NCBI RefSeq assembly: GCF_003095395.1
Contig: NZ_QEIJ01000002.1
Span: 372,001 to 436,000 of the forward strand
Source of the DNA: Microbacterium sp. Gd 4-13
Lineage (GTDB): Bacteria > Actinomycetota > Actinomycetes > Actinomycetales > Microbacteriaceae
DNA length: 64,000 nt
Direction: 5' to 3'
Position numbers and translations under genes: made by a program. The notes below the pieces were generated by a model, which saw only the letters and a program-made list of their open reading frames with translations, made no database searches and was not told where the DNA came from. Below, piece after piece: positions 18,521 through 31,148 of the stretch (positions within the stretch are counted from its first letter, which is position 1; every line of letters begins with the position of its first letter).

Positions 18521-20116
18521 ATGTCCATCGATACCCCCACCACTTCTCCCGCCACGTTCGCCGAGCTCGGGCTCCCCGCCCCGCTCGTGCGCGTGCTCGC
18601 GGAGCAGGGCAAGAACGAACCGTTCCCGATCCAGTCCGACACCCTCGTCGACACCCTCGCGGGTCGCGACGTGCTCGGTCGCGGCAAGACCGGCTCGGGC
18701 AAGACCCTCGCCTTCGCGCTGCCGCTCGTGGCCCGCCTCGGTGAGAACAAGACCGCGCGCAAGGCCCGCCGGCCCCGCGCCCTCGTGCTCGCTCCGACCC
18801 GCGAGCTCGCGAACCAGATCGACGCCGTCATCGCGCCGCTCGCCGCCGCCTACGGCATGAACACCACCACGATCTACGGCGGCGTCACGCAGTCGCGCCA
18901 GGTCGCCGCGATGAACGCCGGCGTCGACATCCTCGTCGCCTGCCCCGGTCGCCTCGAAGACCTCATGGGCCAGCGCTTCGTCTCGCTCGAAGACGTCGAG
19001 ATCACCGTGCTCGACGAGGCCGACCACATGGCTGACCTCGGGTTCCTCCCCGTCGTCACCCGCATCCTCGACAAGACGCCGAAGAACGGGCAGCGGCTGC
19101 TCTTCTCGGCCACGCTCGACAACGGCGTGGACAAGCTCGTGCGCCGCTTCCTGCAGAACGAGGTTCTGCACTCGGTCGACGAGGCCACCTCGCACGTCGC
19201 GGCGATGACCCACCACGTCTTCGAGGCCGCCGACGCCGAGGCCAAGAAGCACCTGGTCAAGACCCTCGCATCGGGCTCGAGCCGCCGCATCCTCTTCACC
19301 CGCACGAAGCACCAGGCCAAGAAGCTCGCCCGCACCCTGACCGACGCGGGCATCCCGTCGGTCGACCTGCACGGCAACCTCTCGCAGCCGCAGCGCGACC
19401 GCAACCTCGCCGCGTTCAGCGCCGGAACCGCCCGCGTGCTCGTGGCGACCGACGTCGCCGCACGCGGTGTGCACGTCGATGACATCGCGCTCGTGGTGCA
19501 CGTCGACCCGCCCGTCGAGCACAAGGCGTACCTGCACCGCTCGGGCCGCACGGCTCGGGCCGGCAGCGCGGGCGACGTCGTCACGGTGATGCTCCCCGAG
19601 CAGCGCCGCGACACGCAGGACATCCTGCGCAAGGCCGCCATCAAGGTGACCCCCACCCCCGTCACGCACACCTCGCCCCAGGTGACCGCGCTCGTCGGAG
19701 ACGTCGCCGAGTACGTCACCCCCGCGCCCCGTCAGGAGCCCCCGCAGCAGGGTGGCGGCGGACGCTCGCAGGGCGCGAACGCGCAGCGCAAGCGCGCCGT
19801 CCGCTCCGGTGAGGCCCCCGCCGGACAGGGCGGCGGCCGTAGCCGCCGCGGCCGCGGTCAGGGCGGCGACGCCGCTCGCACCTCTTCCGACGCGCCCCGC
19901 GGCGCAGCATCCGGTCGCTCCGACTCGTCTGCCGGCCACGCCGGTCGCGGCGGCTCCGGCGGCGGACGCTCCGGCGGCTCCGGTCGCGGCGGCGCGGGTC
20001 TGAAGGGCGCGGGCGCGCAGCGTCCGGCCGCCGGTCGCTCTGCCAGCGGTGCCCCCACGACCGGCATGGTCGTCGGCTCGCGCAGCCCCCGCACCAACCG
20101 TCGCGCGCAGGGCTGA
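18521..20116 (+). CDS. DEAD-box ATP-dependent RNA helicase
   Basis: A 531-residue RNA helicase with the full motif set: Q-motif near FPIQSDTL, GKTGSGKT, PTRELANQI, DEAD (in VLDEADHMADLGF), SAT, and HRSGRTARAG. The last 130 residues form a low-complexity Arg/Gly/Ser-rich tail (GGGRSRRGRGQGG), the kind of basic tail used to grip RNA. It probably unwinds structured RNA in ribosome assembly or mRNA decay. ATG 18521 gives the normal N-terminus; the upstream in-frame extension is ignored. Confidence 0.93.
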   Translation: MSIDTPTTSPATFAELGLPAPLVRVLAEQGKNEPFPIQSDTLVDTLAGRDVLGRGKTGSGKTLAFALPLVARLGENKTARKARRPRALVLAPTRELANQIDAVIAPLAAAYGMNTTTIYGGVTQSRQVAAMNAGVDILVACPGRLEDLMGQRFVSLEDVEITVLDEADHMADLGFLPVVTRILDKTPKNGQRLLFSATLDNGVDKLVRRFLQNEVLHSVDEATSHVAAMTHHVFEAADAEAKKHLVKTLASGSSRRILFTRTKHQAKKLARTLTDAGIPSVDLHGNLSQPQRDRNLAAFSAGTARVLVATDVAARGVHVDDIALVVHVDPPVEHKAYLHRSGRTARAGSAGDVVTVMLPEQRRDTQDILRKAAIKVTPTPVTHTSPQVTALVGDVAEYVTPAPRQEPPQQGGGGRSQGANAQRKRAVRSGEAPAGQGGGRSRRGRGQGGDAARTSSDAPRGAASGRSDSSAGHAGRGGSGGGRSGGSGRGGAGLKGAGAQRPAAGRSASGAPTTGMVVGSRSPRTNRRAQG

Positions 20117-20147
20117 CCTCGCGCGCTCGCACCGCTCACGCGGTGAG

Positions 20148-20197
20148 ATGCCACAACACCCGGACGTGCAGCACGCTGCGTCCGGGTGTTGTGGCAT
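20148..20197. repeat. Perfect 19-bp inverted repeat after DEAD-box gene
   Basis: Arms 20148-20166 and 20179-20197 (ATGCCACAACACCCGGACG and its exact complement) flank a 12-nt loop. The element starts 32 bp after the helicase stop. It may be a terminator, but it has no T-run and an unusually long perfect stem, so it may belong with the other intergenic palindromes. Confidence 0.7.
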
Positions 20198-20308
20198 GTG
20201 AACGGGGAAAACGCCGGGAGCGGATGCGGCGAACCGGTCACGAACCGAGAAGCACGGCGTCGGCGGGGTGCGTCACACTGTGGGGATAGGACGAACCCGG
20301 GAGATCCC

Positions 20309-22672
<2,364 letters not shown>

Positions 22673-22822
22673 GCGATTACCACGCCGCGCGGAGGCATGA
22701 CAAGGAGTCGCCCTCGGTTCCCCGGCGTCGATGTCGGAGGTTAGGCTGTCCGGGCACATCACCGCCCGCGCTCCTCTGCGGGCCGCAGAGTCTTTTTCAG
22801 GCCCCCGGGGGAGGACGCCGCC

Positions 22823-25800
22823 ATGAGATCTTTCGCATGGCTCCGCCGACGACGCCGCGCCATCGCGTCCGCGAGCATCGTCACGGTGTCGGCGGTCGCG
22901 ATCGCGACCCTGGCGGTGGTCTACGAGGGCAACCCGACCACCGAGGTGGATCTCCACGACGGCGGCGTCTGGATCACCAAGCAGTCCTCGCTCATGGTCG
23001 GCCACTTCAACCACGAGTCACGCGTGCTCGACGGAGGCTTCCGCGCCGGCAGCGACGACTACGACGTCGCCCAGAACGGCTCGACGGTGCTCGTCACCGA
23101 CGAGCAGAGTGTGACCACGGTCGACCCGGCGATGGTCGTGCTGACCGACTCCGCCGACATCCCCGCCGGCGCCAAGGCCGTGCTGGGCGGCTCGACTCTC
23201 GCGGTGCTCGACCCCTCGTCCGGCTCCGCGTGGGTCCTGCCGTCGGCGGGGGTGTCCGGATTCACGGTCGAGGGCACCGAGCCCACGATCGAGCTCGGCG
23301 AGGGCGCCGACATCACGGTCGGACAGGATGGCACGGTCTACGCCGTCTCGCCCGAGTCGCGCGAGATCGTCACCGTGCCGCTCGACGACGCCGGTGAGCC
23401 CGGCGACCCGCAGCGACGGGGTCTGGACGGGATCGAAGCCGACGCCGAGCTCACGGTCACGGTCGTCGGCACGACCGCCGCCGTCCTCGACGAGAGAACG
23501 GGCACGGTCTACACCTCGGGCGGCACCCGCACGGAGGTGCCCCGCGCAGGCACGGCCGTGCTTCAGCAGCCGTCGCCGGCGGCGACGTCGGTGACGGTGG
23601 CGACCGCGACACAGCTCGTGAGCGTGCCGCTCGACGGATCCGAACCGGTCGAGACCGATGCAGGCGGCGACGGCACGCCCGCGGCTCCCGTCTTCCTCGG
23701 CGGCTGCACCTACGGCGCCTGGGGCGGGTCGGCCCGGTTCGTCCGCGACTGCTCCGACGAGTCCAACGACCTCGCGGTCGACATCGAAGACATCGATCCG
23801 ACCGCTCAGCTGACGTTCCGTCAGAACCGCGACGTCGTGGTGCTCAACGACATCATCGGCGGCGCGGCGTGGATGGCCAGCGACAGCATGCAGCGCGTCG
23901 ACAACTGGGAGGACATCACTCCCCCTGAGGGCGACTCCGAGGAGGACGAGCAGACCACCGAGCAGACGGTGGAGACGACGCTGCCCGAGCGCACCGAGAA
24001 CAACACCCCGCCCGTCGCGACGGACGACGACTTCGGGGTGCGCCCGGGTCGCACGACGGTGCTGCCCGTGCTCGACAACGACACCGATGCCGACGGCGAC
24101 GTGCTCACTGTGACCCTGCCCAACGGCAGCCCCGGGCTCGGCAACGTGCAGCCGATCAACAACGGCGCAGCCCTCCAGATCGCCGTGCCCGAAGACGCCT
24201 CGGGAAGCGATTCCTTCGTCTACCAGATCGACGACGGTCGGGGCGGCACCGACACCGCGACGGTGCGGCTCGACGTGCACGGCTGGGAGATCAACTCGCC
24301 CCCCGTGCAGAAGCGGGTCACCGCGGTCGTGGTGGAGGCCGGTGCGGCGGTGTCGTACAACGTGCTGCCCGACTGGACCGACCCCGACGGCGACGAGGTG
24401 TTCCTTCGCAGCGTCACTCCCGACGGCGGCGATGAGGCCGACTTCACGTCCGACGGGCGCATCTCCTATCGCGCCATCGGCGGCGCTCAGGGGCGCAAAG
24501 ACGTGCCGATCGTCGTTTCCGACGGCACCGACGTCGGCGAGGGCGTTCTCCGGGTCGACATCCGTCCGCCCGGGTCGACCGTGCCCGTCACGAACGCCGA
24601 CCACGTCGTCGTCCGCGTCGGCCAGACGGCGACGGTCGCACCGCTGACGAACGACACCAGTTCCAGTCGTGAGCCGTTGCGCCTCACTCGCGTCGACGAG
24701 GTCGCCGGCGCCGAGATCGTCCCCGACTTCGCGAACAAGACATTCACGTTCCGCTCCAACGCCCCCGGCACCTACTACGCGCAGTACCTCGTGTCGTCGG
24801 GCGCGAACGCCGTACCCGGCCTGGTGCGCGTCGACGTGCTCCCCGACGCGGACACCGATCTCCCGCCGATCGCCGTCCGCGACGTCGCTCTCCTCACGAG
24901 CGGCGCCGACGTGCTCGTGAACGTGCTCGCCAACGACATCGACCCCTCCGGCGGCATCCTCGTCGTGCAGTCGGTGACCGTCGACCCGAACAGCGGAATC
25001 TCGGTCGCCGTGCTCAACCACGAGACGCTGCGCATCACCGATCAGGCGGCGCTCGGCGAGCAGACGCGCATCGGCTACCGCATCTCGAACGGGTCGCAGA
25101 CCGCCGAGGGCGAGGTGGTCGTGATCCCCGTGCCCGCGCCCGAGCAGCTCGAGCCGCCCGTCGCCAACGACGACCAGGCGGTCGTCCGCGCGGGCGACAT
25201 CGTGACCATCCCCGTGCTCGACAACGACACGCATCCGAACAGCGACACGATGCACGTGGCTCCCGACCTCGTCGAGCCCCTCCCGACGCCCGAGCAGGGG
25301 CAGATCTTCGTCTCGCAGGACACCGTGCGCTTCCGCGCGAGCGATCAGCCGGGCACGGTCTACGCGACCTACGAGGCGGTCGACTCCACGGGGCAGAAGG
25401 ACGCCGGGTACATCACCATCCAGGTGCTCCCGGCGAACCTCGAGACGAACCAGGCGCCGCGTCCGCGCGACATCACCTCGCGCGTGCTCAGCGGCTCCGA
25501 GGTGCGCATCGCCGTGCCGCTCGACGGTCTCGACCCCGACGGCGACTCCGTCGAGCTCGTCGGCCTCGACTCCGCGCCGACGAAGGGGCGCGTCTCCGAG
25601 ACGGGCGCGAACTTCCTCGTCTACCAGGCCTTCGACGACGAGACCGGGGCCGACGCCTTCACCTATCGGGTGCGCGACCGCGGCGGGGCGGAGGCGACCG
25701 CGTCGATCCGCGTGGGAATCGCTCCGACCGAGGTGACGAACCAGGCGCCGTATGCGGTGAAGGACTCCGTCATCATGCGCCCGGGGCGCGAAGTCGCCGT

Positions 25801-28800
25801 GCCGGTGCTGGCGAACGACTCCGACCCCGAGGGCGACGCGATCTCGCTCATCAGCAACGGTCTGATCCTCCCCGAGGTCGACGGCATCCAGGCGAGGGTC
25901 GTGGGAGACCGCGTCGTCGTCACGTCGCCGAACGAGCCGATGGAGACCTCGCTCCAGTACACGATCCGCGACGCCCGCGGTGCCGAGGCGCGCGCGGTGC
26001 TGCAGGTGACGGTCGCCGATGACGTGCCGTTGCAGCGACCCATCGCCCGCGACGACCGGGTGCGCGCGCAGGACGTGCAGGAAGACGAGTTCGTCGACCT
26101 CGACGTGCTCGCGAACGACGAAGACCCCGACGGCACGACAGACGCCCTGCGCATCACCGTCGACGGCTCGGCGACCGTCAACGCCGACGGCATCGTGCGC
26201 ATCCCGATCCTCGACGAAGCCCAGCTGCTCACCTACTCGTTGACGGACCAGGACGACCTGACGGCCTCGGCCTTCATCTTCGTGCCCGCGCTCAGCGATC
26301 TGCCGCCGACGCTCATCTCGACCGAGGGCATCGAGGTGCAAAGCGGTGAGACGGTCGACGTTCCTCTCGCCGACCATGTGCGCGCCGCGGGAGGGCGCAC
26401 GGTCGTGATCACCGAGGCGGCGAAGGTCGCCGCATCCCACGCCGACGGGTCCGACCTCGTCAAGGATCAGACGACCCTGACCTACACGTCGGCGGCCGGA
26501 TATTTCGGTCAGGACGCCATCACCTTCGAGGTCACCGACGGCACCGGGCCCGACGACCCGGAGGGGCGCAAGGCCACGCTGACCCTCCCGGTGACCGTGC
26601 TCCCGCCCGACAACCAGCAGCCGACGTTCGTGAACGGCCAGATGGATGTCGCGCCGGGGGAGGACCCCACGGGCCTCGACCTGCGGGCGCTCACGACCGA
26701 TCCTGACGAGGGCGACCTCGACGGGATGCAGTACTCCATCGTCGGCGGTGCGCCGTCGGGCTTCAGCGCCTCGGTCGACGGGCAGACCCTCCGCGTCGGC
26801 ACCGACTCCGGCACGCCCAAAGGCACCACGGTCGATGTGCGCCTGCGCATCGACGACGGCGAGACCGAGCCGATCGAGGGCACCGTGACGGTGCGGGTGA
26901 CCGCCTCCACTCGTCCGCTCGCGACCGCCAACGACGACATCGTGCCGCAGTCCGACCAGGGCAAGACGATCACCGTGCCCGTGCTGGCGAACGACTTCAA
27001 CCCGTTCCCCGAGACGGCGTTGAAACTGACCTCGGCCGTCCCCGAGACGGGCAGCGGCACGGCCGATCTCGCCGGTGACCAGGTGGCCGTCACCCCGGCG
27101 GCCGACTTCTTCGGCACCATGGTGGTTCGCTACCGGATTCAGGATGCGACGGGCGACCCCGACCGCGAGGTCGAGGGCCGCATCCGCCTCACGGTGCAGG
27201 GCAAGCCCAACGCTCCCGGTACGCCGACGGTGTCGAGCGTGCAGGACCGCACGGTCGTGCTGTCGTGGACGCCGCCGGCGAACAACGGCGCCGACATCAC
27301 CGGATACACGGTGACCTCCACCTCGGGCGCGTACACGAAGCAGTGCGCCTCGACGACGTGCACGCTCGACGGCCTCACCAACAACGTCGAGTACAACTTC
27401 GTGGTCACCGCCACGAACCGCGTCGGCGAATCCGACCCGTCGGCGCCGTCGGCCGTCGCCCGTCCCGATGCCCGCCCCGACACCCCGCAGCCCCCGACCC
27501 TCACGTTCGGTGACAGATCGCTCGAGGTCGCGTGGGTCACCCCGTCGACCCCCGGCTCGCCGGTCGAGTCGTTCACGCTCGAGATCTCGCCCGCCCCTCC
27601 GTCGGGACTCACGCAGCGGGCGGGCCTGACTGGCAACACCGTGGTGTGGGATGGTCTGGAGAACGGCACGAACTACCAGGTGCGCGTGCGCGCCCACAAC
27701 CGCGCGCCCGAGCCCTCGAGCTGGAGTGGCTACTCGGCGGGCGAGGTTCCGGCCGGGCCCCCGTCGGCCGCCTCGGCGCCGACGACCCAGCGGCTCCAGC
27801 CCGTCGGGAACCAGGCTCAGATGCAGGTCACCTGGAACGCTCCCGCCTCGAACGGCGACGCGATCAGCGGCTACCGCCTGAACGTGATCCGCGGCGGTTC
27901 CGTCATCAACACGATCTCGGTCCCCGCGGGTCAGACCTCGCAGGCCGTCGCGGTCGATCCGAACCAGACCGACTACACGTTCACCGTCGCGGCGAAGAAC
28001 AAGGCCGGATGGGGCGCCGACAGTTCTCCGTCGGCACCACGACGTGCCTTCGTCGCGCCCGGGCAGCCGACCGGGGTCTCCGCGGCGACGCCGACCAACG
28101 ACAGCGCGATCGTCGTGTCGTACACGCCGGGCTCGACGAACGGTGCCAACAGTTCGTCGGTGAAGTACCAGTACAACGTCGGCGGCGGATGGCGCGCGGA
28201 CTGGGACGGCTCGCGCATCACTGCGGGGATCTCCAACGGCACCCAGTACACGGTGCAGGTGCGCGCGGTGACGACCCAGGACGGCGCGACGTACGAGGGC
28301 GCTGCTTCCGCCGCATCCAACGCCGCGACTCCGTACGGACCCGTCAACCAACCGGGCGCGAACGCCGAACGTGCCGGCCAGTCGGTGCGCGTGTCGTGGA
28401 GCCCGCCCGCGGAGAACGGACGCCCCATCAACCGGCTGGAGATCCGCATCGACGGCGGCAACTGGGAGAACGTCGGCCCGGGCGGCGGGTCGCGCAACGT
28501 CGGCAACGGCTACGACCAGACCCACTCGATCACCGTTCGCGCGATCGACTCGGAGGGCAAGATCAGCCCCGAGAAGTCGGCGTCCGCGTCCACCGAACCC
28601 AAGCCCCAGCCGCGGGCCTGGGTGACGAAGGGCTCGTCGGCGCAGGGGCAGACCAACTGCACGTCGTCGTCGTGCGCCTACCTGGTGCTCAACACGAAAG
28701 ACTTCCCCGCCGGCACGTACACGGTCTCCTGCGTCAACAGTCGGGAGGGCCGGTTCACCAGCGGCAAGTCCTACCGCATCGAGGCCACCGCGAGCATGCA

Positions 28801-28885
28801 GCTCACCTGCTACTTCGGCTACCCGGGCGAGCAGGCGTGGGTGCAGATCGACGGATTCGGCGAATCCGAACGCCAGACCTGGTAG
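22823..28885 (+). CDS. Giant surface protein with about 11 Ig/cadherin-like and 5 fibronectin III domains
   Basis: A 2020-residue protein anchored by an N-terminal helix (about 13-33, after an RRRRR stretch), so most of it lies outside the cell. Residues about 40-385 look like a beta-propeller. From about 395 to 1455 come roughly eleven Ig-like repeats marked by VLANDxDPDGD. Five FN3 domains follow to about 1925, with phrases such as GYTVTSTSGAYT. A final domain of about 95 residues has four Cys. It is the first gene of the MoxR/DUF58/transglutaminase/PP2C/FHA/kinase run and corresponds to the FN3 gene of the bifidobacterial PFNA cluster. Its ligand is unknown. Confidence 0.9.
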   Translation: MRSFAWLRRRRRAIASASIVTVSAVAIATLAVVYEGNPTTEVDLHDGGVWITKQSSLMVGHFNHESRVLDGGFRAGSDDYDVAQNGSTVLVTDEQSVTTVDPAMVVLTDSADIPAGAKAVLGGSTLAVLDPSSGSAWVLPSAGVSGFTVEGTEPTIELGEGADITVGQDGTVYAVSPESREIVTVPLDDAGEPGDPQRRGLDGIEADAELTVTVVGTTAAVLDERTGTVYTSGGTRTEVPRAGTAVLQQPSPAATSVTVATATQLVSVPLDGSEPVETDAGGDGTPAAPVFLGGCTYGAWGGSARFVRDCSDESNDLAVDIEDIDPTAQLTFRQNRDVVVLNDIIGGAAWMASDSMQRVDNWEDITPPEGDSEEDEQTTEQTVETTLPERTENNTPPVATDDDFGVRPGRTTVLPVLDNDTDADGDVLTVTLPNGSPGLGNVQPINNGAALQIAVPEDASGSDSFVYQIDDGRGGTDTATVRLDVHGWEINSPPVQKRVTAVVVEAGAAVSYNVLPDWTDPDGDEVFLRSVTPDGGDEADFTSDGRISYRAIGGAQGRKDVPIVVSDGTDVGEGVLRVDIRPPGSTVPVTNADHVVVRVGQTATVAPLTNDTSSSREPLRLTRVDEVAGAEIVPDFANKTFTFRSNAPGTYYAQYLVSSGANAVPGLVRVDVLPDADTDLPPIAVRDVALLTSGADVLVNVLANDIDPSGGILVVQSVTVDPNSGISVAVLNHETLRITDQAALGEQTRIGYRISNGSQTAEGEVVVIPVPAPEQLEPPVANDDQAVVRAGDIVTIPVLDNDTHPNSDTMHVAPDLVEPLPTPEQGQIFVSQDTVRFRASDQPGTVYATYEAVDSTGQKDAGYITIQVLPANLETNQAPRPRDITSRVLSGSEVRIAVPLDGLDPDGDSVELVGLDSAPTKGRVSETGANFLVYQAFDDETGADAFTYRVRDRGGAEATASIRVGIAPTEVTNQAPYAVKDSVIMRPGREVAVPVLANDSDPEGDAISLISNGLILPEVDGIQARVVGDRVVVTSPNEPMETSLQYTIRDARGAEARAVLQVTVADDVPLQRPIARDDRVRAQDVQEDEFVDLDVLANDEDPDGTTDALRITVDGSATVNADGIVRIPILDEAQLLTYSLTDQDDLTASAFIFVPALSDLPPTLISTEGIEVQSGETVDVPLADHVRAAGGRTVVITEAAKVAASHADGSDLVKDQTTLTYTSAAGYFGQDAITFEVTDGTGPDDPEGRKATLTLPVTVLPPDNQQPTFVNGQMDVAPGEDPTGLDLRALTTDPDEGDLDGMQYSIVGGAPSGFSASVDGQTLRVGTDSGTPKGTTVDVRLRIDDGETEPIEGTVTVRVTASTRPLATANDDIVPQSDQGKTITVPVLANDFNPFPETALKLTSAVPETGSGTADLAGDQVAVTPAADFFGTMVVRYRIQDATGDPDREVEGRIRLTVQGKPNAPGTPTVSSVQDRTVVLSWTPPANNGADITGYTVTSTSGAYTKQCASTTCTLDGLTNNVEYNFVVTATNRVGESDPSAPSAVARPDARPDTPQPPTLTFGDRSLEVAWVTPSTPGSPVESFTLEISPAPPSGLTQRAGLTGNTVVWDGLENGTNYQVRVRAHNRAPEPSSWSGYSAGEVPAGPPSAASAPTTQRLQPVGNQAQMQVTWNAPASNGDAISGYRLNVIRGGSVINTISVPAGQTSQAVAVDPNQTDYTFTVAAKNKAGWGADSSPSAPRRAFVAPGQPTGVSAATPTNDSAIVVSYTPGSTNGANSSSVKYQYNVGGGWRADWDGSRITAGISNGTQYTVQVRAVTTQDGATYEGAASAASNAATPYGPVNQPGANAERAGQSVRVSWSPPAENGRPINRLEIRIDGGNWENVGPGGGSRNVGNGYDQTHSITVRAIDSEGKISPEKSASASTEPKPQPRAWVTKGSSAQGQTNCTSSSCAYLVLNTKDFPAGTYTVSCVNSREGRFTSGKSYRIEATASMQLTCYFGYPGEQAWVQIDGFGESERQTW

Positions 28886-28917
28886 CGCGAGAAGACAACG
28901 AGAAGGACACGACACCG

Positions 28918-29892
28918 ATGACCATGACACCCGAGCAGGCCGCGTGGTTCGAGAGCACCTTCACGAGGCTCGTCGACAACGTCGACCACGCCCTGATGGG
29001 AAAGCGCGACGTCGTCGGGCTGGTGCTGGCCGCGATGCTCGCCGAAGGCCACGTGCTGCTGGAAGATGCGCCGGGTACCGGCAAGACGAGCCTCGCCAAG
29101 GCGCTCGCGGCGACCGTGCAGGGAACGAGCCAGCGCATCCAGTTCACCCCCGACCTGCTGCCCTCCGACGTCACCGGCGTCACGATCTACGACCAGGGCA
29201 CGCACAAATTCGAGTTCCACAAGGGGCCGATCTTCGCCTCGATCGTGCTCGCCGACGAGATCAACCGCGCCTCGCCCAAGACGCAGTCGGCCCTTCTCGA
29301 GGTCATGGAGGAGTCGCGCGTGACGGTCGACGGCGTCACCCACGAGGTGGGCCGGCCGTTCCTCGTCATCGCGACGCAGAACCCCATCGAGCAGGCGGGC
29401 ACTTACAAGCTGCCCGAGGCGCAGCTCGACCGCTTCCTCATCAAGACCTCCATCGGCTATCCCGACCTCGACGTCACCGAGCGCATCCTCGCCGGTGCCG
29501 CCGACCGCAACCCCTCCGCCGCGCTGACGCCGATCATCACGACGAACGCCGTGGGCGACATGGCCGACCTCGCCGCCTCCGTCCACGTCGAGCCCGCGGT
29601 GCTCCGCTACACGGCGCAGCTGGCCGAAGCCACCCGCACCGACCCGGCCACCCGGGTCGGCGTCTCGGTGCGCGGCGCGATCGCGATGATCCGTCTCGCG
29701 AAGGTGTGGGCCGCGGCATCCGGTCGTCATTACGTCATCCCCGACGACGTGAAGCTGCTCGTCGAGCCTGCCTGGACCCACCGCCTCGTGCTCGACCCCG
29801 AGGCCGAGTTCGCCGGCACGACCGCCGGCTCCGTCATCTCGCGCGTGCTCGAGGCGGTCGCAGCTCCGCAGGCGAGGTCTGCCGCCGCATGA
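28918..29892 (+). CDS. MoxR-family AAA+ ATPase
   Basis: A 324-residue AAA+ chaperone with Walker A at 51-58 (APGTGKTS), Walker B around 110-115 (VLADEINRA) and sensor-1 segment ATQNPIEQAGTYKLPEAQLDRF near 152-173. MoxR proteins usually act with vWA or DUF58 partners to mature or insert metals or subunits into protein complexes. The DUF58 gene overlaps its stop by 4 bp, and the giant surface protein lies 32 bp upstream, which suggests the complex serves that protein. Confidence 0.94.
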   Translation: MTMTPEQAAWFESTFTRLVDNVDHALMGKRDVVGLVLAAMLAEGHVLLEDAPGTGKTSLAKALAATVQGTSQRIQFTPDLLPSDVTGVTIYDQGTHKFEFHKGPIFASIVLADEINRASPKTQSALLEVMEESRVTVDGVTHEVGRPFLVIATQNPIEQAGTYKLPEAQLDRFLIKTSIGYPDLDVTERILAGAADRNPSAALTPIITTNAVGDMADLAASVHVEPAVLRYTAQLAEATRTDPATRVGVSVRGAIAMIRLAKVWAAASGRHYVIPDDVKLLVEPAWTHRLVLDPEAEFAGTTAGSVISRVLEAVAAPQARSAAA

Positions 29893-31148
29893 CGACGGAG
29901 TCGCTCGGGTCGACCGTCCCCGCCGGGACGACCCGCACGGCCCTGCGGGAGGTCGCAGCTCCCCTCGCCGCACGCGCCCTGCGCCGTGCCCGCGGCATCC
30001 TGCGCGTCGCACGGCCTCTCGCGTGGGTGCTGCTGGCGACGGCGGTCGTGCTGTTCGTCGCCGGCCGCATCCTCGGGTGGCAGGAGCTGGTGATCGCCGC
30101 GGTGGTCGTGGCGACAGTGCTCGTCCTGTGCACGTTCTTCCTCATCGGCCGCACCGACTACGACGTGGGGCTCGACCTGAACCGCACGCGCGTCGTCGTG
30201 GGCGAGCGCGCGGTCGGCGCGCTGTCGCTCGCGAACACCGGCACGCGGGCGATCCTGCCCTCGCGCATCGTGCTCCCCGTCGGCGCGGGCCGCGGCGAGT
30301 TCGCCGTGCGGCGGCTCGCCCCCGGCGACGAGGCGGAGGAGATCTTCGCCATCCCCACGCAGCGCCGCGCGGTGCTGAAGGTCGGGCCCGTCAGCGTGGT
30401 GCGCGGCGACCCCCTCGGGCTGTTCGAGCGCGTCCAGCGCCGCGACGAGCCCGTCGACCTCTTCGTGCACCCGAAGACCGTTCTCTTCGACGGGCAGTCG
30501 CTCGGTTTCCTCCGCGACCTCGAGGGCATGCCCGCGACCGATCTGTCGCGCGACGACGTGTCGTTCCACGCCCTCCGCCAGTACGAGCCGGGCGATGACC
30601 GCCGTCACGTGCACTGGAAGTCGACCGCCCGCACCGGCGACCTCATGGTGCGCCAGTACGAGGAGACGCGCCGCTCGCACTTCGTCATCGGGCTGTCGCG
30701 GCATCCGTCCGATTACCGCGACCCCGAGGAGTTCGAGCTCGCCGTCTCGGCGGCCGGTTCGCTCGGGCTGCGCGCGCTGCGCGACTCGCAGCGCGTCGAC
30801 GTGCGCTCGCAGGGGGGCGCGATCGCGGCCGAGAGCGGCAAGCGCTTCCTCGATTCGCTCTCGGGCCTGGTCTACTCGCGCCCGCGAGAGGTCGACGTGG
30901 TCGGGCTTGCCGGCCTCATCGCCTCCACCCTGCCCCTGGCGAGCATCGTCGTGCTGGTGTGCGGGAGCACGGTGGATGCGGCGCGCCTGCGCGTCGCGTG
31001 CAGCCGGCTGCCCTTCGGAGCTCGGGTGCTCGCGGTGGTCGCCGAGACCGGGGCGTCGCCGTCGCTGCGGCGCATCGCCGAGGCCGACGTCGTGACGGTC
31101 GGAACCCTCGACCAGCTGCCGGTGGCTCTGCGGAAGGTGCTCGGATGA
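29889..31148 (+). CDS. DUF58 domain protein (MoxR partner)
   Basis: A 419-residue membrane protein. Two hydrophobic helices lie at about 38-85, then a strand-rich region, and then the DUF58 core with the diagnostic YEPGDDRRHVHWKSTARTG and VRQYEETR. DUF58 domains are degenerate vWA-like folds that pair with MoxR ATPases. The start ATG overlaps the MoxR stop and the stop overlaps the next start, so all three are translationally coupled. Confidence 0.92.
   Translation: MTTESLGSTVPAGTTRTALREVAAPLAARALRRARGILRVARPLAWVLLATAVVLFVAGRILGWQELVIAAVVVATVLVLCTFFLIGRTDYDVGLDLNRTRVVVGERAVGALSLANTGTRAILPSRIVLPVGAGRGEFAVRRLAPGDEAEEIFAIPTQRRAVLKVGPVSVVRGDPLGLFERVQRRDEPVDLFVHPKTVLFDGQSLGFLRDLEGMPATDLSRDDVSFHALRQYEPGDDRRHVHWKSTARTGDLMVRQYEETRRSHFVIGLSRHPSDYRDPEEFELAVSAAGSLGLRALRDSQRVDVRSQGGAIAAESGKRFLDSLSGLVYSRPREVDVVGLAGLIASTLPLASIVVLVCGSTVDAARLRVACSRLPFGARVLAVVAETGASPSLRRIAEADVVTVGTLDQLPVALRKVLG

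Noticed and set aside
23018..28930. Very long open frame (about 1970 codons) antisense to the giant surface protein
   Set aside because: High G/C at third positions keeps antisense frames open; the translation is Arg/Gly/His-rich and has no domain.
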